Assembly: GCA_022711355.1 (NCBI GenBank)
Contig: JAKLFE010000032.1
Span: forward strand, 1 to 52,613
DNA from: Spirochaetota bacterium
GTDB taxonomy: Bacteria; Spirochaetota; Spirochaetia; Treponematales; Rectinemataceae
Length of the DNA: 52,613 nt
Reading direction: 5' to 3'
The stretch's first letter is position 1. Each line of letters starts with the position of its first letter. Below are positions 22,648-32,407 of the stretch, one piece after another. The notes beneath the pieces were generated by a model, which saw only the letters and a list, made by a program, of their open reading frames with translations, had not been told where the DNA came from and did not search any database. The position numbers and the translations under genes were made by a program.

Positions 22648-25419
22648 ATGGATCCCATCCCCGACCAGGTCATAGCCTCCCTCGCCGCCGACCGCTCGGC
22701 GCGCTTCGTCTTTCCCAGCGAGATCTGCGCCGAGGCCTGGCTCCGCCGCTCGCTGCGCCTGGGCTTAGGCGGCCGGCGCGCCCTCGAGTCCGACCGCTTC
22801 CTCGGCTGGGACCGGCTCAAGGAGGAGGCCTCCGCCGCCGACGGCCGGAGGCCGGCCGACGACTGCCTCCGCCGGATCTTCGCCGCGAGGCTCCTCGCCG
22901 ACAACGCCCGCAGGCCCTTCCTCTCGGCCCTGATCCCCCCCCAGCACGCCGCCTCCTGGCGCCCCTTCGCCGCCTACCTCGCCTCGCGCCTGCCCCGCCT
23001 CGGCCTCCTGCCCGAGGCCCTCGCGGCCGCGGGCCTGCCGGGCGCGGAGGGGGAGCCCGAGGCTGCCGACTGGCTCGAGGCCAGGCGCCGCTACGAGGCC
23101 TTCCTCGCCGAGAAGGGCCGCTTCGAGCCCTCCTACGAGCCGCGCTCCCTCCGCCTCCCGCGGGGGAGCTCCGTCATCTTCTACCCCGAGCTCATCGAGG
23201 ACTTCGAGGAGTATCGAACCGCCCTCGTGCGGGGCTCGGCCGAGGGCGCCGCGGCCCGGCTCGTGGCCCTCCCCGCTGAAATGCCGCGGGCCCGCCTGCG
23301 CCGGCCGGGGACGGCCCTCGCCGAGCTGCGCGGGACCCTGTCGGAGATCGGCGCTCTCCTCGACGCCGGCGCCGAGGCCTCGGAGATAGCCGTCACCGTC
23401 GCGGGGCTCGAGCGCTACCGCCCCTACCTCGAGCGCGAGGCGGCCCTCCTCTCCGTCCCCATCGCCGCGCGCTCGGGCGGCAGCCTGAGCGCCAGCCCCG
23501 GGGGCCGCCTCTTCGCCGCGTTGCGCGACGCCTACTCCTCGGGCTTCTCCTACGACTCGCTGCGCGACCTCCTTTCCTCGCCGGCCTGGCCCTGGAAGGA
23601 GCCCGGCTACGGCCGCGCCCTCCTGGAGGCCGGCCGCCGGCTCCACGCGATAGCGCCCTGGCCCGAGGGGGGAAGGCCGGTCGACGCCTGGGAGCGCAGC
23701 CTCGAGGGCCAGCTCCTGCGCTGGTACGGCGGCCTCAAGCGCCGGGTCTCCGCCATCGCCCAGGCCCCCGGCTTCGGCTCCCTGCTCAAGGCCTACGGCG
23801 CCTTCAAGGGCGAGTTCCTCTCCGCGGAGGGCTGGGACCCGGCCGCCGACCTCACCCTCGCCCGCTGCGTCGTCGAGCTCGAGAAGCTCGCGGCCGCGCA
23901 GGAGGAGCTGGGGATCGAGGTGGAGGACGCCTTCGGCATCTTCGCGCGCGGCCTGGAGTCCGCGCGCTACGTCGAGGCCGGCTCCCGCGCGGGGGTCCCC
24001 GTCTACGAGTGGCGGGTCGCGGCCGGCTCCTACCCGGAGCGGCACTACCTCCTGGGCGCCTCGCAGGACGCCCTCGAGACCCCCGCGCGGAGCTTCGACT
24101 TCCTCGGCGAGTCCCTCCGGCGGAAGCTCTCCTCCGCCCTCTACCGGGATCCCGAGGCCGCCGGCCGCGACGCGGCCCCCGACTTCATCAAGGCCTACGC
24201 CCTCTCCGGCTCGCGCGTCGTCTTCTCCTGCCCCGAGTCCGGCTGGGACGGGGACCAGGCGGTGAACGGCCTGCTCGCCCAGGCGGCCGAGCCCGAGCCG
24301 GAGGCCGCGATCGACCCCTCCTACCGGGAGGAGGCCGCCTACCTGGCGGGCGAGGGCCCCCGCCCCGAGCGGACGCACCGGATCCAGGCCGCGGGCCGGG
24401 CCGCGGCCGCGGAGGCGGGCAGCCCGGGCTCGGGCGAGGGGGCCTTCCTCGCGCCGGCGGCGGCCCGGGCGGTCTTCGATCGCCTAACGCGCGCCGCGTC
24501 GGACGGCCGCGTCATGCGCTGCATCGACTCGACGGCCATCGACTACTACCTCGCGTGCCCCTACGCCTACCTCTACCTCCGCCTCCTGGGCGCCGGGGCC
24601 GAGGCCTCGGGCATCGAGTTCGCCGACGCCTTCTTCCTCGGGGACGCCTACCACGAGGCCCTCGCCCTCCTCTTCGCCCGGGTGCGCGAGGAGGACGGGA
24701 GCTTCCGGCCGGAACGGGTCGGGGCCTACCGCTCCCTCCTCGGCCCCTGCCTCGACGAGGCCTTCGCCCGCCTCGCCCGCCAGCGGGGAGCCTTCGTCCG
24801 GGTCGTCCTCGCGGCCTACCGCGGCCGGCTCGAGGCCTACCTCGCGAACCTCCTCGAGCGGGAGGCCGAGCGCTTCGGCGCGCTCGAGGTGGGCCCCCTC
24901 GAGGCCGAGCTCGAGCTCGAGTACCCCGAGGCGGCCGGGGGAGTCCTCCTCCGCGGCCGGATCGACCGCATATCGCGCTCCGCGCGGGGCGCCGTCATCG
25001 TCGACTACAAGAAGGGCCGCCTGCCCGACAAGCGCTCGGTCGCCCCCGACGGCTCGGGCTCCATAGCCGAGGCCCAGCTGCCCTGCTACCTCCGCCTGGC
25101 CTCGGCCTCGGGGGAGGAGCTGGACTCGGCCTGGTACCTCACGATCGAGGGGGACGGGCGGAGGGCGCCGGGCTCGGGAGCCTGCGCCTTCGGCGACCGG
25201 GAGGGGGCCTACGTCCCCCGCGAGGAGCTCGACGCCCTCCTCAAGGCCTTCGACGCGGCCCTCGAGCGGACGGTCGAGGGGATCGCGGCGGGCAGCTTCC
25301 CCTTCGCGCCCAAGGACGAGCAGCGCGAGGCCTGCCGCGACTGCGGGGCCCGGGGCATCTGCCGGGAGCGCTACGCCCTGCGCTTCGCCCCGGCCGCCGG
25401 GGCGGGAGGCAGGCCGTGA
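22648..25419 (+). CDS. addB: AddB-like helicase-nuclease subunit
   Basis: A 923-aa partner of the adjacent AddA; together they resect double-strand DNA ends to load RecA. The N-terminal half is an inactivated helicase-like region with little sequence signature. The C-terminal nuclease domain has GRIDRISRSARG followed by AVIVDYKKG, the PD-(D/E)XK core. Four cysteines flank it in the AddB iron-sulfur pattern: C637 in LACPYAYLYL, then C896-x2-C899-x5-C905 (CRDCGARGIC). The stop codon overlaps the addA start as GTGA, so the two are translationally coupled. Its own start at 22648 lacks a strong ribosome binding site; GGGGAG sits 9 nt upstream. Shorter than typical AddB (~1150 aa). Confidence 0.88.
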   Translation: MDPIPDQVIASLAADRSARFVFPSEICAEAWLRRSLRLGLGGRRALESDRFLGWDRLKEEASAADGRRPADDCLRRIFAARLLADNARRPFLSALIPPQHAASWRPFAAYLASRLPRLGLLPEALAAAGLPGAEGEPEAADWLEARRRYEAFLAEKGRFEPSYEPRSLRLPRGSSVIFYPELIEDFEEYRTALVRGSAEGAAARLVALPAEMPRARLRRPGTALAELRGTLSEIGALLDAGAEASEIAVTVAGLERYRPYLEREAALLSVPIAARSGGSLSASPGGRLFAALRDAYSSGFSYDSLRDLLSSPAWPWKEPGYGRALLEAGRRLHAIAPWPEGGRPVDAWERSLEGQLLRWYGGLKRRVSAIAQAPGFGSLLKAYGAFKGEFLSAEGWDPAADLTLARCVVELEKLAAAQEELGIEVEDAFGIFARGLESARYVEAGSRAGVPVYEWRVAAGSYPERHYLLGASQDALETPARSFDFLGESLRRKLSSALYRDPEAAGRDAAPDFIKAYALSGSRVVFSCPESGWDGDQAVNGLLAQAAEPEPEAAIDPSYREEAAYLAGEGPRPERTHRIQAAGRAAAAEAGSPGSGEGAFLAPAAARAVFDRLTRAASDGRVMRCIDSTAIDYYLACPYAYLYLRLLGAGAEASGIEFADAFFLGDAYHEALALLFARVREEDGSFRPERVGAYRSLLGPCLDEAFARLARQRGAFVRVVLAAYRGRLEAYLANLLEREAERFGALEVGPLEAELELEYPEAAGGVLLRGRIDRISRSARGAVIVDYKKGRLPDKRSVAPDGSGSIAEAQLPCYLRLASASGEELDSAWYLTIEGDGRRAPGSGACAFGDREGAYVPREELDALLKAFDAALERTVEGIAAGSFPFAPKDEQREACRDCGARGICRERYALRFAPAAGAGGRP

Positions 25420-28400
25420 CCGGAGGCCGCGCCTACAAGCGGGCCGAGGAGCTCGAGGGCGCCCAGCGCGAGGCCGCCTGCGCCGCGGCCAACGCCGTGG
25501 TCGCCGCCGGGGCCGGCTCGGGCAAGACCACCGTCCTCGCCGCGCGCTTCGTCCGCCTCCTCGAGACCGGCCGGATGGAGTCGGGGGAGCGCGTCCACGC
25601 CCGCAACGTCCTCGTCCTCACCTTCACGCGCAAGGCCCAGGCCGAGATGTACGCGCGCATCCACGGCAGCCTCGCCCAGGCCGCCGCCCGCGCCGCCGGC
25701 GCGGAGGCCCGGGCCGGCGAGCCGGGCTCGCCCCCCCCCGAGCCCGGCCTGGCCGCGCATCTCGCCGCCAGCCTCGCCGAGTTCTCCCAGGCGCAGATCT
25801 CCACCTTCGACGCCTTCGCCGCGCGCGTCGCCCGCTCGGGCTGCGCCCGCTACGGGATAGCCCCCGACTTCGCCGTCGACGAGGAGCGGGCCCGGGAGGC
25901 CGCAGCGGACCTGGCCCTGGGCTTCATCCTCGAGCGCCGCGAGGAGGAGGAGCTGCGCGAGCTCGTCTCGGCCCTCGGGCTCTCCGGCGCCCGCGACGAT
26001 CTCCTGGCCGAGCTCGCGGTCCGGCGCATGGCCCTATCCTCGCCCCCGGACTTCGCGGCCTGCCACGCCGCCCAGGCCGCCCGCCTCGAGGAGCTGGCCG
26101 CAGCCTCCCGCGAGGGCCTCCTCGCGATGCGCGCCGCGGCCCTCGACTACGCGGGCGCCAAGACCACCGAGACCTCGGCCCGCTGGCTCGCGGCCCTCGC
26201 GGCCGATCCCGGGGAGGACGAGGCCTCCCTCCTGGCCTTCCTCGGCGGCCTCGAGGGCCTGCGCAAGCCCGGGGCCAACTCCCGGGACGAGGCCTCCCTC
26301 TTCCTCTCCGAGGCCGTGCCGGGCATCAGGAAGGCCGCGGAGGAGTGCCGCGGCATCGCGGCCACCCGGGCGGCCCACCCCGGGCGCCTCGCCCTGTACC
26401 GCCGCCTGGACGAGTTCCGCGCCCGCTGGGACGAGTCCCGGCGGGCCGGCAAGGTCCTCGGCTTCCGCGACGTGGCCGAGCTGGCCCTCGACACGCTCAA
26501 ATCGGATTCGAGCGTTAGGCGGCATTATCAGCGGCTCTACCGCTTCGTGATGATCGACGAGTTCCAGGACGACGACGAGCTCCAGAAGCGCGTCCTCTAC
26601 CTCCTCGCCGCCCGCCCCGGCTGGGAGCCCTCGCCGGGGGCTCCCGAGCCCTCCGCCGCCGACCTCTGCCCCGACAAGCTCTTCTTCGTGGGCGACGAGA
26701 AGCAGTCGATCTACCTCTTCCGCGGGGCCGACGTCTCGGTCTTCCGCTCCCTCGCCGTGGAGCTCGGCGGCCCGGGCGGGGCCGGGGCCCTCGGCCTTTC
26801 GCGCAACTTCCGCTCGGAGCCGGGCCTCATCGCCCTGCTCAACGCGATCTTCCCCTCGGTCATGGCCCCCCGCGACCCCGACCGCGGCCCCGAGCCCTTC
26901 GAGGCCGAGTTCGTCCCCCTCGAGTCGAGGCCGCCCACCCCCGGGGTCGAGCCGCGCCTGGCCTACCTCGAGTTGCCCCGCCGCGAGGAGGGCGGCGAGG
27001 GCCTGCGCGAGGCCGCCGAGTGCGAGGCCTGGGAGGTGGCGCGCATCGTGCGCGACGCCGTCGAGGGGCGCAGCCTCCTCGTGGCCGACCGCGCCTCGGG
27101 CCTGGCCCGGCCCGCGCGCTACGGGGACTTCGCCCTCCTCCTGCGCTCCACGGGCAAGCAGGTCCACTTCGAGAAGTACTTCCGCCTCCTCGGGGTGCCC
27201 TACGGGGCCGAGAACGCCTGCGGCCTCTTCTCCGAGGCGGTCGCCTGCGACCTCTACTACGCCCTGCGCCTCGCCGCCCTCCCCGGGGACCGCAACGCCC
27301 TCGCCGCCTACCTCCGCTCCCCCTTCGCTGCCATCCCCGACGAGTCGGTCGTCCTCGCCCTCCTCGCCCTCGCGGCCGAGGGCCGGGAAGCCTCGCCCTT
27401 CTCGCCCGAGGCCTCGTCCCGGATCGAGGGCCTCGTCGCCGAGAGCGCGCGCCCCGCCTGGCGCCGCGCCTGCGCGACGATCCGGACCGTCCAGGCGATG
27501 GCCGACCGCGCGAGCGTCGCGCGCTGCCTGTGCTACCTCTGGTACGAGGCCGGCTATCGCGCCTCCCTCCTCGCCGACCCCGTCGCCTCGGCCTTCGAGG
27601 AGCACTTCGAGCTCCTCCACTCCCTCGCGGTCGAGGCCGACTCCCGCGGCAGGCCCCTGGCCGCCTTCGTCGCGGGCCTCGAGGGCCTGGTCGGCGCCCC
27701 GGACAAGCTCGAGATCGACCTGCCCCGGGAGCAACGTCCCGGGGTCAGGATCATGACCATCCACAAGTCCAAGGGCCTCGAGTTCCCCGTCGTCATCCTC
27801 CCCCAGGCCAACAACGTCGGGCGCGACGGCGGCTCGGGCGCGGCCTGGTACTGGGAGGAGGGACTGGGACCCACCTTCAAGCCGCCCGAGGCCCTCGGAT
27901 CGAAGTCGCGCAACGCCTTCTTCGAGGCCTCCCGGGAGCGCAGGGAGGCCATGGAGTCGGCCGAGCTCAAGCGCCTGCTCTACGTGGCCCTGACGCGCGC
28001 CGAGTCCCACCTCATCGTGACCGCCGTGGCCCCCCGGGGCGAGGACGCGCGGGGACGGAGCTTCCGCTCCCTCCTGGCCGGCCCCTTGGGCCTCTTCGAG
28101 CCCCCCTCCCCCCTCGCCCCCGGCGGCGCCCCGGCCCCCGGCGGCGCGGAGCTCCCGCCCTTCGGCCCCCTCTCCCGCCTCGCCAGCGGGGCCCTCGTCG
28201 GCCTCATACCCGAGCGCAGCGACCTCGAGTACTACGCCCTCGTCGCCCGGGCCCGAGGCTCGGGCGGCGCCGCCGCGGGGGGCGCGGCCCCGGCGCCCGC
28301 GGCCCCGCCCCCCTCGCGGCCCGCCCTGCCCCCCTCCGAGGCCCTCACCGCCATAGCCGAGCGCTTCCGGGCCCGGAGGGCCGCGGGCCGCGTCCCGGCG

Positions 28401-29039
28401 GCCCCTCCCGGCGAGGCCCTCGAGGCCGGGCCCGGCCTCGAGCCGCCCCCCGGCCTGGCCCCGGAGCTCTTCGGCAGCCTGGTCCACGCCCGCCTCGAGG
28501 CGCGGCTCTCGACCGCCCCCGCCCCGCCCTCCCTCCCCCCCGCCCTCCTCGCCGCGCTGGAAGGCGAGCTGGGCGAAGGGGCGGGAAGGGAAGCGGCGAT
28601 CGCGGCGGCGGATCGCCTCGCCGAGCTCTTCCTTGGCTCCGAGCTCGGCCGCCGCGCCCTGGCCTCGGCCGAGCGCTACGTCGAGTGGCGGATAGCGATC
28701 GCCTACCGGAGCCCCTCGGGGGCCGAGCGGATCGCCAAGGCGAGCGTAGACCTCGCCTTCGTCGAGCGCGGCGAAGGGGGGGAAGGCCGCGTCGTCGTCG
28801 TCGACTACAAGACCGACGAGCGCCTCGAGCCGGAGCGCCACGAGCTCCAGGTCGCCGCCTACCGCCGCGCCGCCGCCGAGATCCTCGGCCTCCCGGCCGA
28901 GGCCTGGATCTTCTACCTGTACGGGGGCGGCCGGGCCGTCCCCGTGGACGCCGACGGCGCCGCGCCCTCCCTTTCGGAGGCTCCCGAGCCTGAATTCCCG
29001 GATTGCCCCTTCACTTTCTCTCCCGTCTTGCCAGCTTGA
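25416..29039 (+). CDS. addA: AddA-like UvrD-family helicase-nuclease
   Basis: A 1207-aa DNA repair helicase-nuclease. Helicase motifs appear in order: Walker A GAGSGKTT (32-39), LVLTFTRKAQAEMYARI (Ia), MIDEFQDDDE (II, ~378), FVGDEKQSIYLFRGAD (III), LSRNFRSEPGLI (IV), MTIHKSKGLEFPVVILPQ (V) and LLYVALTRAESHLI (VI). The C-terminal RecB-like nuclease has SVDLAFVER and VVVVDYKTDE near residue 1128. The start is GTG 25416, overlapping the addB stop (GTGA); the frame is open far upstream (to 24009) but that stretch lies on addB and is not protein-like. Pro/Ala-rich linkers near 880-1000 are a GC-rich embellishment. Confidence 0.93.
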   Translation: MTGGRAYKRAEELEGAQREAACAAANAVVAAGAGSGKTTVLAARFVRLLETGRMESGERVHARNVLVLTFTRKAQAEMYARIHGSLAQAAARAAGAEARAGEPGSPPPEPGLAAHLAASLAEFSQAQISTFDAFAARVARSGCARYGIAPDFAVDEERAREAAADLALGFILERREEEELRELVSALGLSGARDDLLAELAVRRMALSSPPDFAACHAAQAARLEELAAASREGLLAMRAAALDYAGAKTTETSARWLAALAADPGEDEASLLAFLGGLEGLRKPGANSRDEASLFLSEAVPGIRKAAEECRGIAATRAAHPGRLALYRRLDEFRARWDESRRAGKVLGFRDVAELALDTLKSDSSVRRHYQRLYRFVMIDEFQDDDELQKRVLYLLAARPGWEPSPGAPEPSAADLCPDKLFFVGDEKQSIYLFRGADVSVFRSLAVELGGPGGAGALGLSRNFRSEPGLIALLNAIFPSVMAPRDPDRGPEPFEAEFVPLESRPPTPGVEPRLAYLELPRREEGGEGLREAAECEAWEVARIVRDAVEGRSLLVADRASGLARPARYGDFALLLRSTGKQVHFEKYFRLLGVPYGAENACGLFSEAVACDLYYALRLAALPGDRNALAAYLRSPFAAIPDESVVLALLALAAEGREASPFSPEASSRIEGLVAESARPAWRRACATIRTVQAMADRASVARCLCYLWYEAGYRASLLADPVASAFEEHFELLHSLAVEADSRGRPLAAFVAGLEGLVGAPDKLEIDLPREQRPGVRIMTIHKSKGLEFPVVILPQANNVGRDGGSGAAWYWEEGLGPTFKPPEALGSKSRNAFFEASRERREAMESAELKRLLYVALTRAESHLIVTAVAPRGEDARGRSFRSLLAGPLGLFEPPSPLAPGGAPAPGGAELPPFGPLSRLASGALVGLIPERSDLEYYALVARARGSGGAAAGGAAPAPAAPPPSRPALPPSEALTAIAERFRARRAAGRVPAAPPGEALEAGPGLEPPPGLAPELFGSLVHARLEARLSTAPAPPSLPPALLAALEGELGEGAGREAAIAAADRLAELFLGSELGRRALASAERYVEWRIAIAYRSPSGAERIAKASVDLAFVERGEGGEGRVVVVDYKTDERLEPERHELQVAAYRRAAAEILGLPAEAWIFYLYGGGRAVPVDADGAAPSLSEAPEPEFPDCPFTFSPVLPA

Positions 29040-29057
29040 GGCCCCGCCGGGTACCAT
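29028..29057 (+). promoter_or_regulatory. Promoter of the chromate transporter genes, apparently leaderless
   Basis: TTGCCA (29028-29033), 18 bp, TACCAT (29052-29057), then 8 nt to ATG 29066. The -35 box overlaps the end of addA. No ribosome binding site is evident. Confidence 0.5.
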
Positions 29058-29065
29058 AGGCCGCC

Positions 29066-29668
29066 ATGCCCATACTTGGAGAAGACTCAGGAAGGCCCGC
29101 CGCCGGGCAGGAGGCCCGAGCCGCCCTCCCGCGCGAGCCGAGCCCCGGGGAGCTCTTCCGCGTCTTCTTCGGCATCTCGGCGGTCACCGTGGGCGGGGGC
29201 TACGCCATGGTCCCCGTCATCGGGAGGGCCCTCGAGAAGCGCCGCTGGCTCGACGAGGACGAGTTCTACCGCCTCTTCGCCCGGGCCCAGTCCTTCCCGG
29301 GCCCCAACGCCTTCACCATAGCCCTCGTCGCGGGGGGAAGGCTCGCGGGGACGCGGGGCGCCGCGGCCGCGGCGGCCGGGGTCGTCCTCCCCCCCTTCGG
29401 GGCCCTGCTCCTCGTCGGGGCCGCCCTGGGCCGCTTCGGCCAGCTGGCCCCGGTGCGGAGCTTCCTCGCGGGAGCCGGCGCCACGGTCCCCGGCCTCGTC
29501 GCCGCCATGATATGGAAGATAGCGCGCAAGCGCTCCTGGACCGCTGCCCGCGCGGCCGCCACCCTCGGCCTCGCCGCGGCCCTCGCCCTCCTCCCCGGCC
29601 TCACCCTCCCGGTCTTCCTCGGCGCGGCCACGATCCTCTACCTCGCGGAGCGCCGATGGAAATCCTGA
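29066..29668 (+). CDS. Chromate transporter family protein, first half
   Basis: A 200-aa membrane protein, one half of the ChrA (CHR) transporter family. The family hallmark lies near residues 33-85: ITVGGGYAMVP-like segment SAVTVGGGYAMVPVIGRALE, then WLDEDEFYRLFARAQSFPGP. Four to five hydrophobic segments follow (VVLPPFGALLLVGAALGRF, AAATLGLAAALALLPG, LPVFLGAATILYLA). The next gene supplies the second half and overlaps by 13 bp. In characterised members the pair exports chromate; many homologues sit in organisms without chromate exposure, so the real substrate is open. Confidence 0.88.
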   Translation: MPILGEDSGRPAAGQEARAALPREPSPGELFRVFFGISAVTVGGGYAMVPVIGRALEKRRWLDEDEFYRLFARAQSFPGPNAFTIALVAGGRLAGTRGAAAAAAGVVLPPFGALLLVGAALGRFGQLAPVRSFLAGAGATVPGLVAAMIWKIARKRSWTAARAAATLGLAAALALLPGLTLPVFLGAATILYLAERRWKS

Positions 29669-30189
29669 GCATAGCCTGGGCCTTCTTCAAGGTCGGGATC
29701 GTCTCCTTCGGGGGGGGCTGGTCCATCGTAGGCCTGATCAAGCACGAGGTCGTGCCCCGCTGGCTCGACGACGAGGGCTTCCGCTCCCTGGTCGCCATAG
29801 CCCAGTCCACCCCCGGGCCTATAGCGCTCAACGCCGCCACCCTCGTCGGCTGGGAGCGGGGAGGCATCCTCGGGGCCCTGCTGGCGACGGGCTCGGTCCT
29901 CGCCTTCCCGGTCCTGGCGGTCGCCTCGGCGGGCTTCATAGCCTCGCGCCTGGCCGCCCGGGGCCGCGGCCTCGACCAGGGCGCCCTCGACGAGGCCCTC
30001 CGGACCGCCACCCTCGCCATGATGCTCATGACCCTCTGGACCCTCCGCCCCGCCTCCCTCGACCCCCTCGTCCTGGGCCTGGCACTGGCCTCCTTCGCCC
30101 TCGCGGCCTTCACCAAGCTCTCGCCCCTCTGGGCCATCCTCGGGGCGGGGGCCGCCAAGGCGGCCTGGGACCTCCTCGCGGGCCTATGA
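29656..30189 (+). CDS. Chromate transporter family protein, second half
   Basis: A 177-aa membrane protein homologous to the first half: FFKVGIVSFGGGWSIVGLIK and WLDDEGFRSLVAIAQSTPGP repeat the same signature with opposite expected membrane topology. Hydrophobic segments are LLATGSVLAFPVLAVASAGF, LAMMLMTLWTLRPA and a C-terminal pair. The ATG at 29656 lies inside the end of the first gene (13-bp overlap), showing coupling; a frame open further upstream (29512) overlaps the first gene and is rejected. Two-gene, short-chain CHR systems are common in bacteria and function as a heterodimer. Confidence 0.88.
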   Translation: MEILSIAWAFFKVGIVSFGGGWSIVGLIKHEVVPRWLDDEGFRSLVAIAQSTPGPIALNAATLVGWERGGILGALLATGSVLAFPVLAVASAGFIASRLAARGRGLDQGALDEALRTATLAMMLMTLWTLRPASLDPLVLGLALASFALAAFTKLSPLWAILGAGAAKAAWDLLAGL

Positions 30190-30208
30190 GCCGATCGGCG
30201 ATGGCTCC

Positions 30209-30236
30209 TTGCGCCCCGCCCTTCCTCGGCTATACT
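30209..30236 (+). promoter_or_regulatory. Promoter of the response regulator-GGDEF-EAL gene
   Basis: TTGCGC (30209-30214), 16 bp, TATACT (30231-30236). The expected start is near 30243, close to the GAGGGAG site before ATG 30251, so the leader is very short. Confidence 0.5.
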
Positions 30237-30250
30237 AGAGGGAGCGGCAC

Positions 30251-32305
30251 ATGAACAACGAACGAATCCTGATCGTCGAGGACGAGAAGATCATCGCCCT
30301 CGACCTGCAGCGCCGGCTCGAGCGCTTCGGCTACTCCGTGGTGGGGATGGCCTCCGACGGCATGGAGGCGGTGGCCCTCGCCAAGGAGCGCGCGCCCGAC
30401 ATCATCCTCATGGACATCATGCTCGCGGGGGGGATGGACGGGATCGAGGCGGCCGGCCAGATCCGCGACCGCTACGGCGTCCCGGTCATCTTCCTCACCG
30501 CCTACACCGACGAGAAGACCCTCGAGCGGGCCAAGGAAGTGGAGCCCTTCGGCTACATCCTCAAGCCCTTCAAGGAGCGCGAGCTCTACACGACCATCGA
30601 CATAGCCCTCTACAAGAACAGCATAGACCGCAAGCTCCGCAAGCAGGAGCGGCTCTTCTCGGCCATCCTCCACTCGATCAACGACGGCATCGTGGCCACC
30701 GACATAGACCTCCGGGTCCTGTTCATGAACCCGGTGGCCGAGGAGATCACCGGCTGGAAGGAGGCCGCGGCCAAGGGCCGCCCGGCCGCCGAGGTCATCT
30801 CCATCATGGACGGCCGCACCCAGCGCGAGCTCCTCGTGGGAGTGCCGCCCAACGTGGACGAGAAGCCCTACTTCTTCAACGAGGTCCTCGTCAAGAACGC
30901 CCTCGGCCAGGCCCTCGTCGTCGACGGCTCGCTCACGCGCATCCACGAGAAGGAGAACGCGGTCGACGGCTTCCTCCTCGCCCTCCGCGACATCACCGAG
31001 ATCAAGCGGATGTCGGAGACCATCAACTACCAGGCCAGCCACGACGCCCTCACCGGCCTGTCCAACCGCGAGGAATTCTCCTTCAAGCTCGGCGAGCTGC
31101 TCAAGACCCTGAAGACCGGCGAGGCGAGGCACGCCCTCGTCGTCATCGACGTCGACCGCTTCAAGGCCGTCAACGACACCGCCGGCGCCCTGGCGGGCGA
31201 CGAGCTCCTGCGGCAGGTGGCCTCCCACGTCCAGGCCAACATCTCCCGCAAGGACATCTCGGCGCGCATCGGCGGGGACGAGTTCGCGATCATCCTCCAG
31301 GACTGCGAGCCGGAGGACTCGGTCAACGTCGCCCGGCGCCTCCAGGAGGCGGTCGAGTCCCGCAAGTTCAGCTGGCAGGCCTCGGCCTTCCCCGTGACCC
31401 TCTCCGTCGGCATCGTCCCCCTCTCGCGCGAGAGCGAGGACATCCACGCGGTCCTCGCGGCCGCCGACGACGCCTGCCACCTCTCCAAGGAGGAGGGCGG
31501 CAACAAGATCAACGTCTTCCACGTCCAGGACTCGAAGTTCCAGAAGCGCCGCGGCGACATGGAGTGGATCGCCAAGATCAACCGGGCCGCGGAGGAGAAC
31601 CGCTTCGTCCTCTACCACCAGGAGATCGAGCCCCTCGACGCGGCCGCCGGCCTCCGCCCCAAGACCGAGATCCTCGTCCGCCTCGTCAACGAGGACGGGA
31701 GCATCGCCCGGCCCGGCGACTTCATCCCCGCCGCCGAGCGCTACAACCTCATGCCCCTCATCGACCGCTGGGTCCTCCGCAACGCCCTCGCGGCCTACCG
31801 CCTCCTCGCCGACCGGGGCTCGCCCCTGGCCGAGCGGATGATCTCCATCAACCTCTCCGGCCCCTCCCTCCTCGACGACTCCCTCGTCGACCTCATCCTC
31901 GCCGAGGCCGCCGCCCAGGCGGTGCCCTCCTCGAAGGTCTGCTTCGAGATCACCGAGACCGCGGCCATCCAGAACCTCTCCTACGCGACCCGCTTCATGA
32001 AGCGGCTCAAGGACGAGGGCTTCACCTTCGCCCTCGACGACTTCGGCTCGGGCTTCTCCTCCTTCGGCTACCTCAAGAACCTCCCCGTCGACTACCTCAA
32101 GATCGACGGCTCCCTCGTCCAGAGCGTCGACGAGTCCCAGGTGAGCTACGCCATGGTCGAGGCCATCAACTCGATCGGCCACGTCATGGGGATCAAGACC
32201 ATAGCGGAGTTCGTGAAGAGCCTCGAGATCAAGCGGCGGCTCTCCGAGATCGGCGTGGACTTCGCCCAGGGCTACTTCGTCCACCAGCCCGAGAGCCTCC
32301 TCTAG
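30251..32305 (+). CDS. Response regulator-PAS-GGDEF-EAL protein (c-di-GMP metabolism)
   Basis: A 684-aa multidomain signalling protein. Receiver domain: acidic pocket E10-D11-E12, phosphoacceptor D55 in DIILMDIML, LTAYTD and the lysine in GYILKPF. A PAS domain follows (~130-250, ILHSINDGIVATDIDLRVLF). The GGDEF domain (~265-420) has DALTGLSNREEF and intact RIGGDEF at 341-345. The EAL domain (~435-684) has the variant EILVRL at 473 in place of EAL, then INLSGPSL, CFEITETAAI, ALDDFGSGFSSFGYL (~594) and LKIDGS; these ligands look intact, so phosphodiesterase activity is plausible. Both opposing activities may be present. Orphan kinases in this window are candidate partners. Confidence 0.95.
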   Translation: MNNERILIVEDEKIIALDLQRRLERFGYSVVGMASDGMEAVALAKERAPDIILMDIMLAGGMDGIEAAGQIRDRYGVPVIFLTAYTDEKTLERAKEVEPFGYILKPFKERELYTTIDIALYKNSIDRKLRKQERLFSAILHSINDGIVATDIDLRVLFMNPVAEEITGWKEAAAKGRPAAEVISIMDGRTQRELLVGVPPNVDEKPYFFNEVLVKNALGQALVVDGSLTRIHEKENAVDGFLLALRDITEIKRMSETINYQASHDALTGLSNREEFSFKLGELLKTLKTGEARHALVVIDVDRFKAVNDTAGALAGDELLRQVASHVQANISRKDISARIGGDEFAIILQDCEPEDSVNVARRLQEAVESRKFSWQASAFPVTLSVGIVPLSRESEDIHAVLAAADDACHLSKEEGGNKINVFHVQDSKFQKRRGDMEWIAKINRAAEENRFVLYHQEIEPLDAAAGLRPKTEILVRLVNEDGSIARPGDFIPAAERYNLMPLIDRWVLRNALAAYRLLADRGSPLAERMISINLSGPSLLDDSLVDLILAEAAAQAVPSSKVCFEITETAAIQNLSYATRFMKRLKDEGFTFALDDFGSGFSSFGYLKNLPVDYLKIDGSLVQSVDESQVSYAMVEAINSIGHVMGIKTIAEFVKSLEIKRRLSEIGVDFAQGYFVHQPESLL

Positions 32306-32377
32306 CGCCGGGAGCCTCCGCGGCGGGAGAAGCTCGGCCGCGCGCATTGAACTCGATACAGATCTGGAAGTATTTTA

Positions 32378-32407
32378 TTTACAAAACGCAAGTACTTTGC
32401 GTATATT
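32378..32407 (+). promoter_or_regulatory. Promoter with palindromic operator in the spacer, before the ABC export operon
   Basis: TTTACA (32378-32383), 18 bp, TATATT (32402-32407), within an AT-rich island at 32343-32410. The inverted repeat ACGCAA-N5-TTGCGT (32386-32402) fills the spacer. That location suits a MerR-like activator or a repressor that blocks polymerase. The transcript would have a leader of about 70 nt. Confidence 0.6.

Noticed and set aside
24009..25415. Upstream extension of the addA frame
   Set aside because: It lies wholly on addB, is Arg/Pro/Gly-rich without motifs, and addA has a GTGA-coupled start at 25416.
26034..29057. 1007-codon reverse frame opposite addA
   Set aside because: Gly/Glu/Asp-rich antisense shadow; addA carries all helicase motifs on the forward strand.
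30230..32347. 705-codon reverse frame opposite the receiver-GGDEF-EAL gene
   Set aside because: Antisense shadow with Val/Asp/Glu bias; the forward strand has intact signalling domains.
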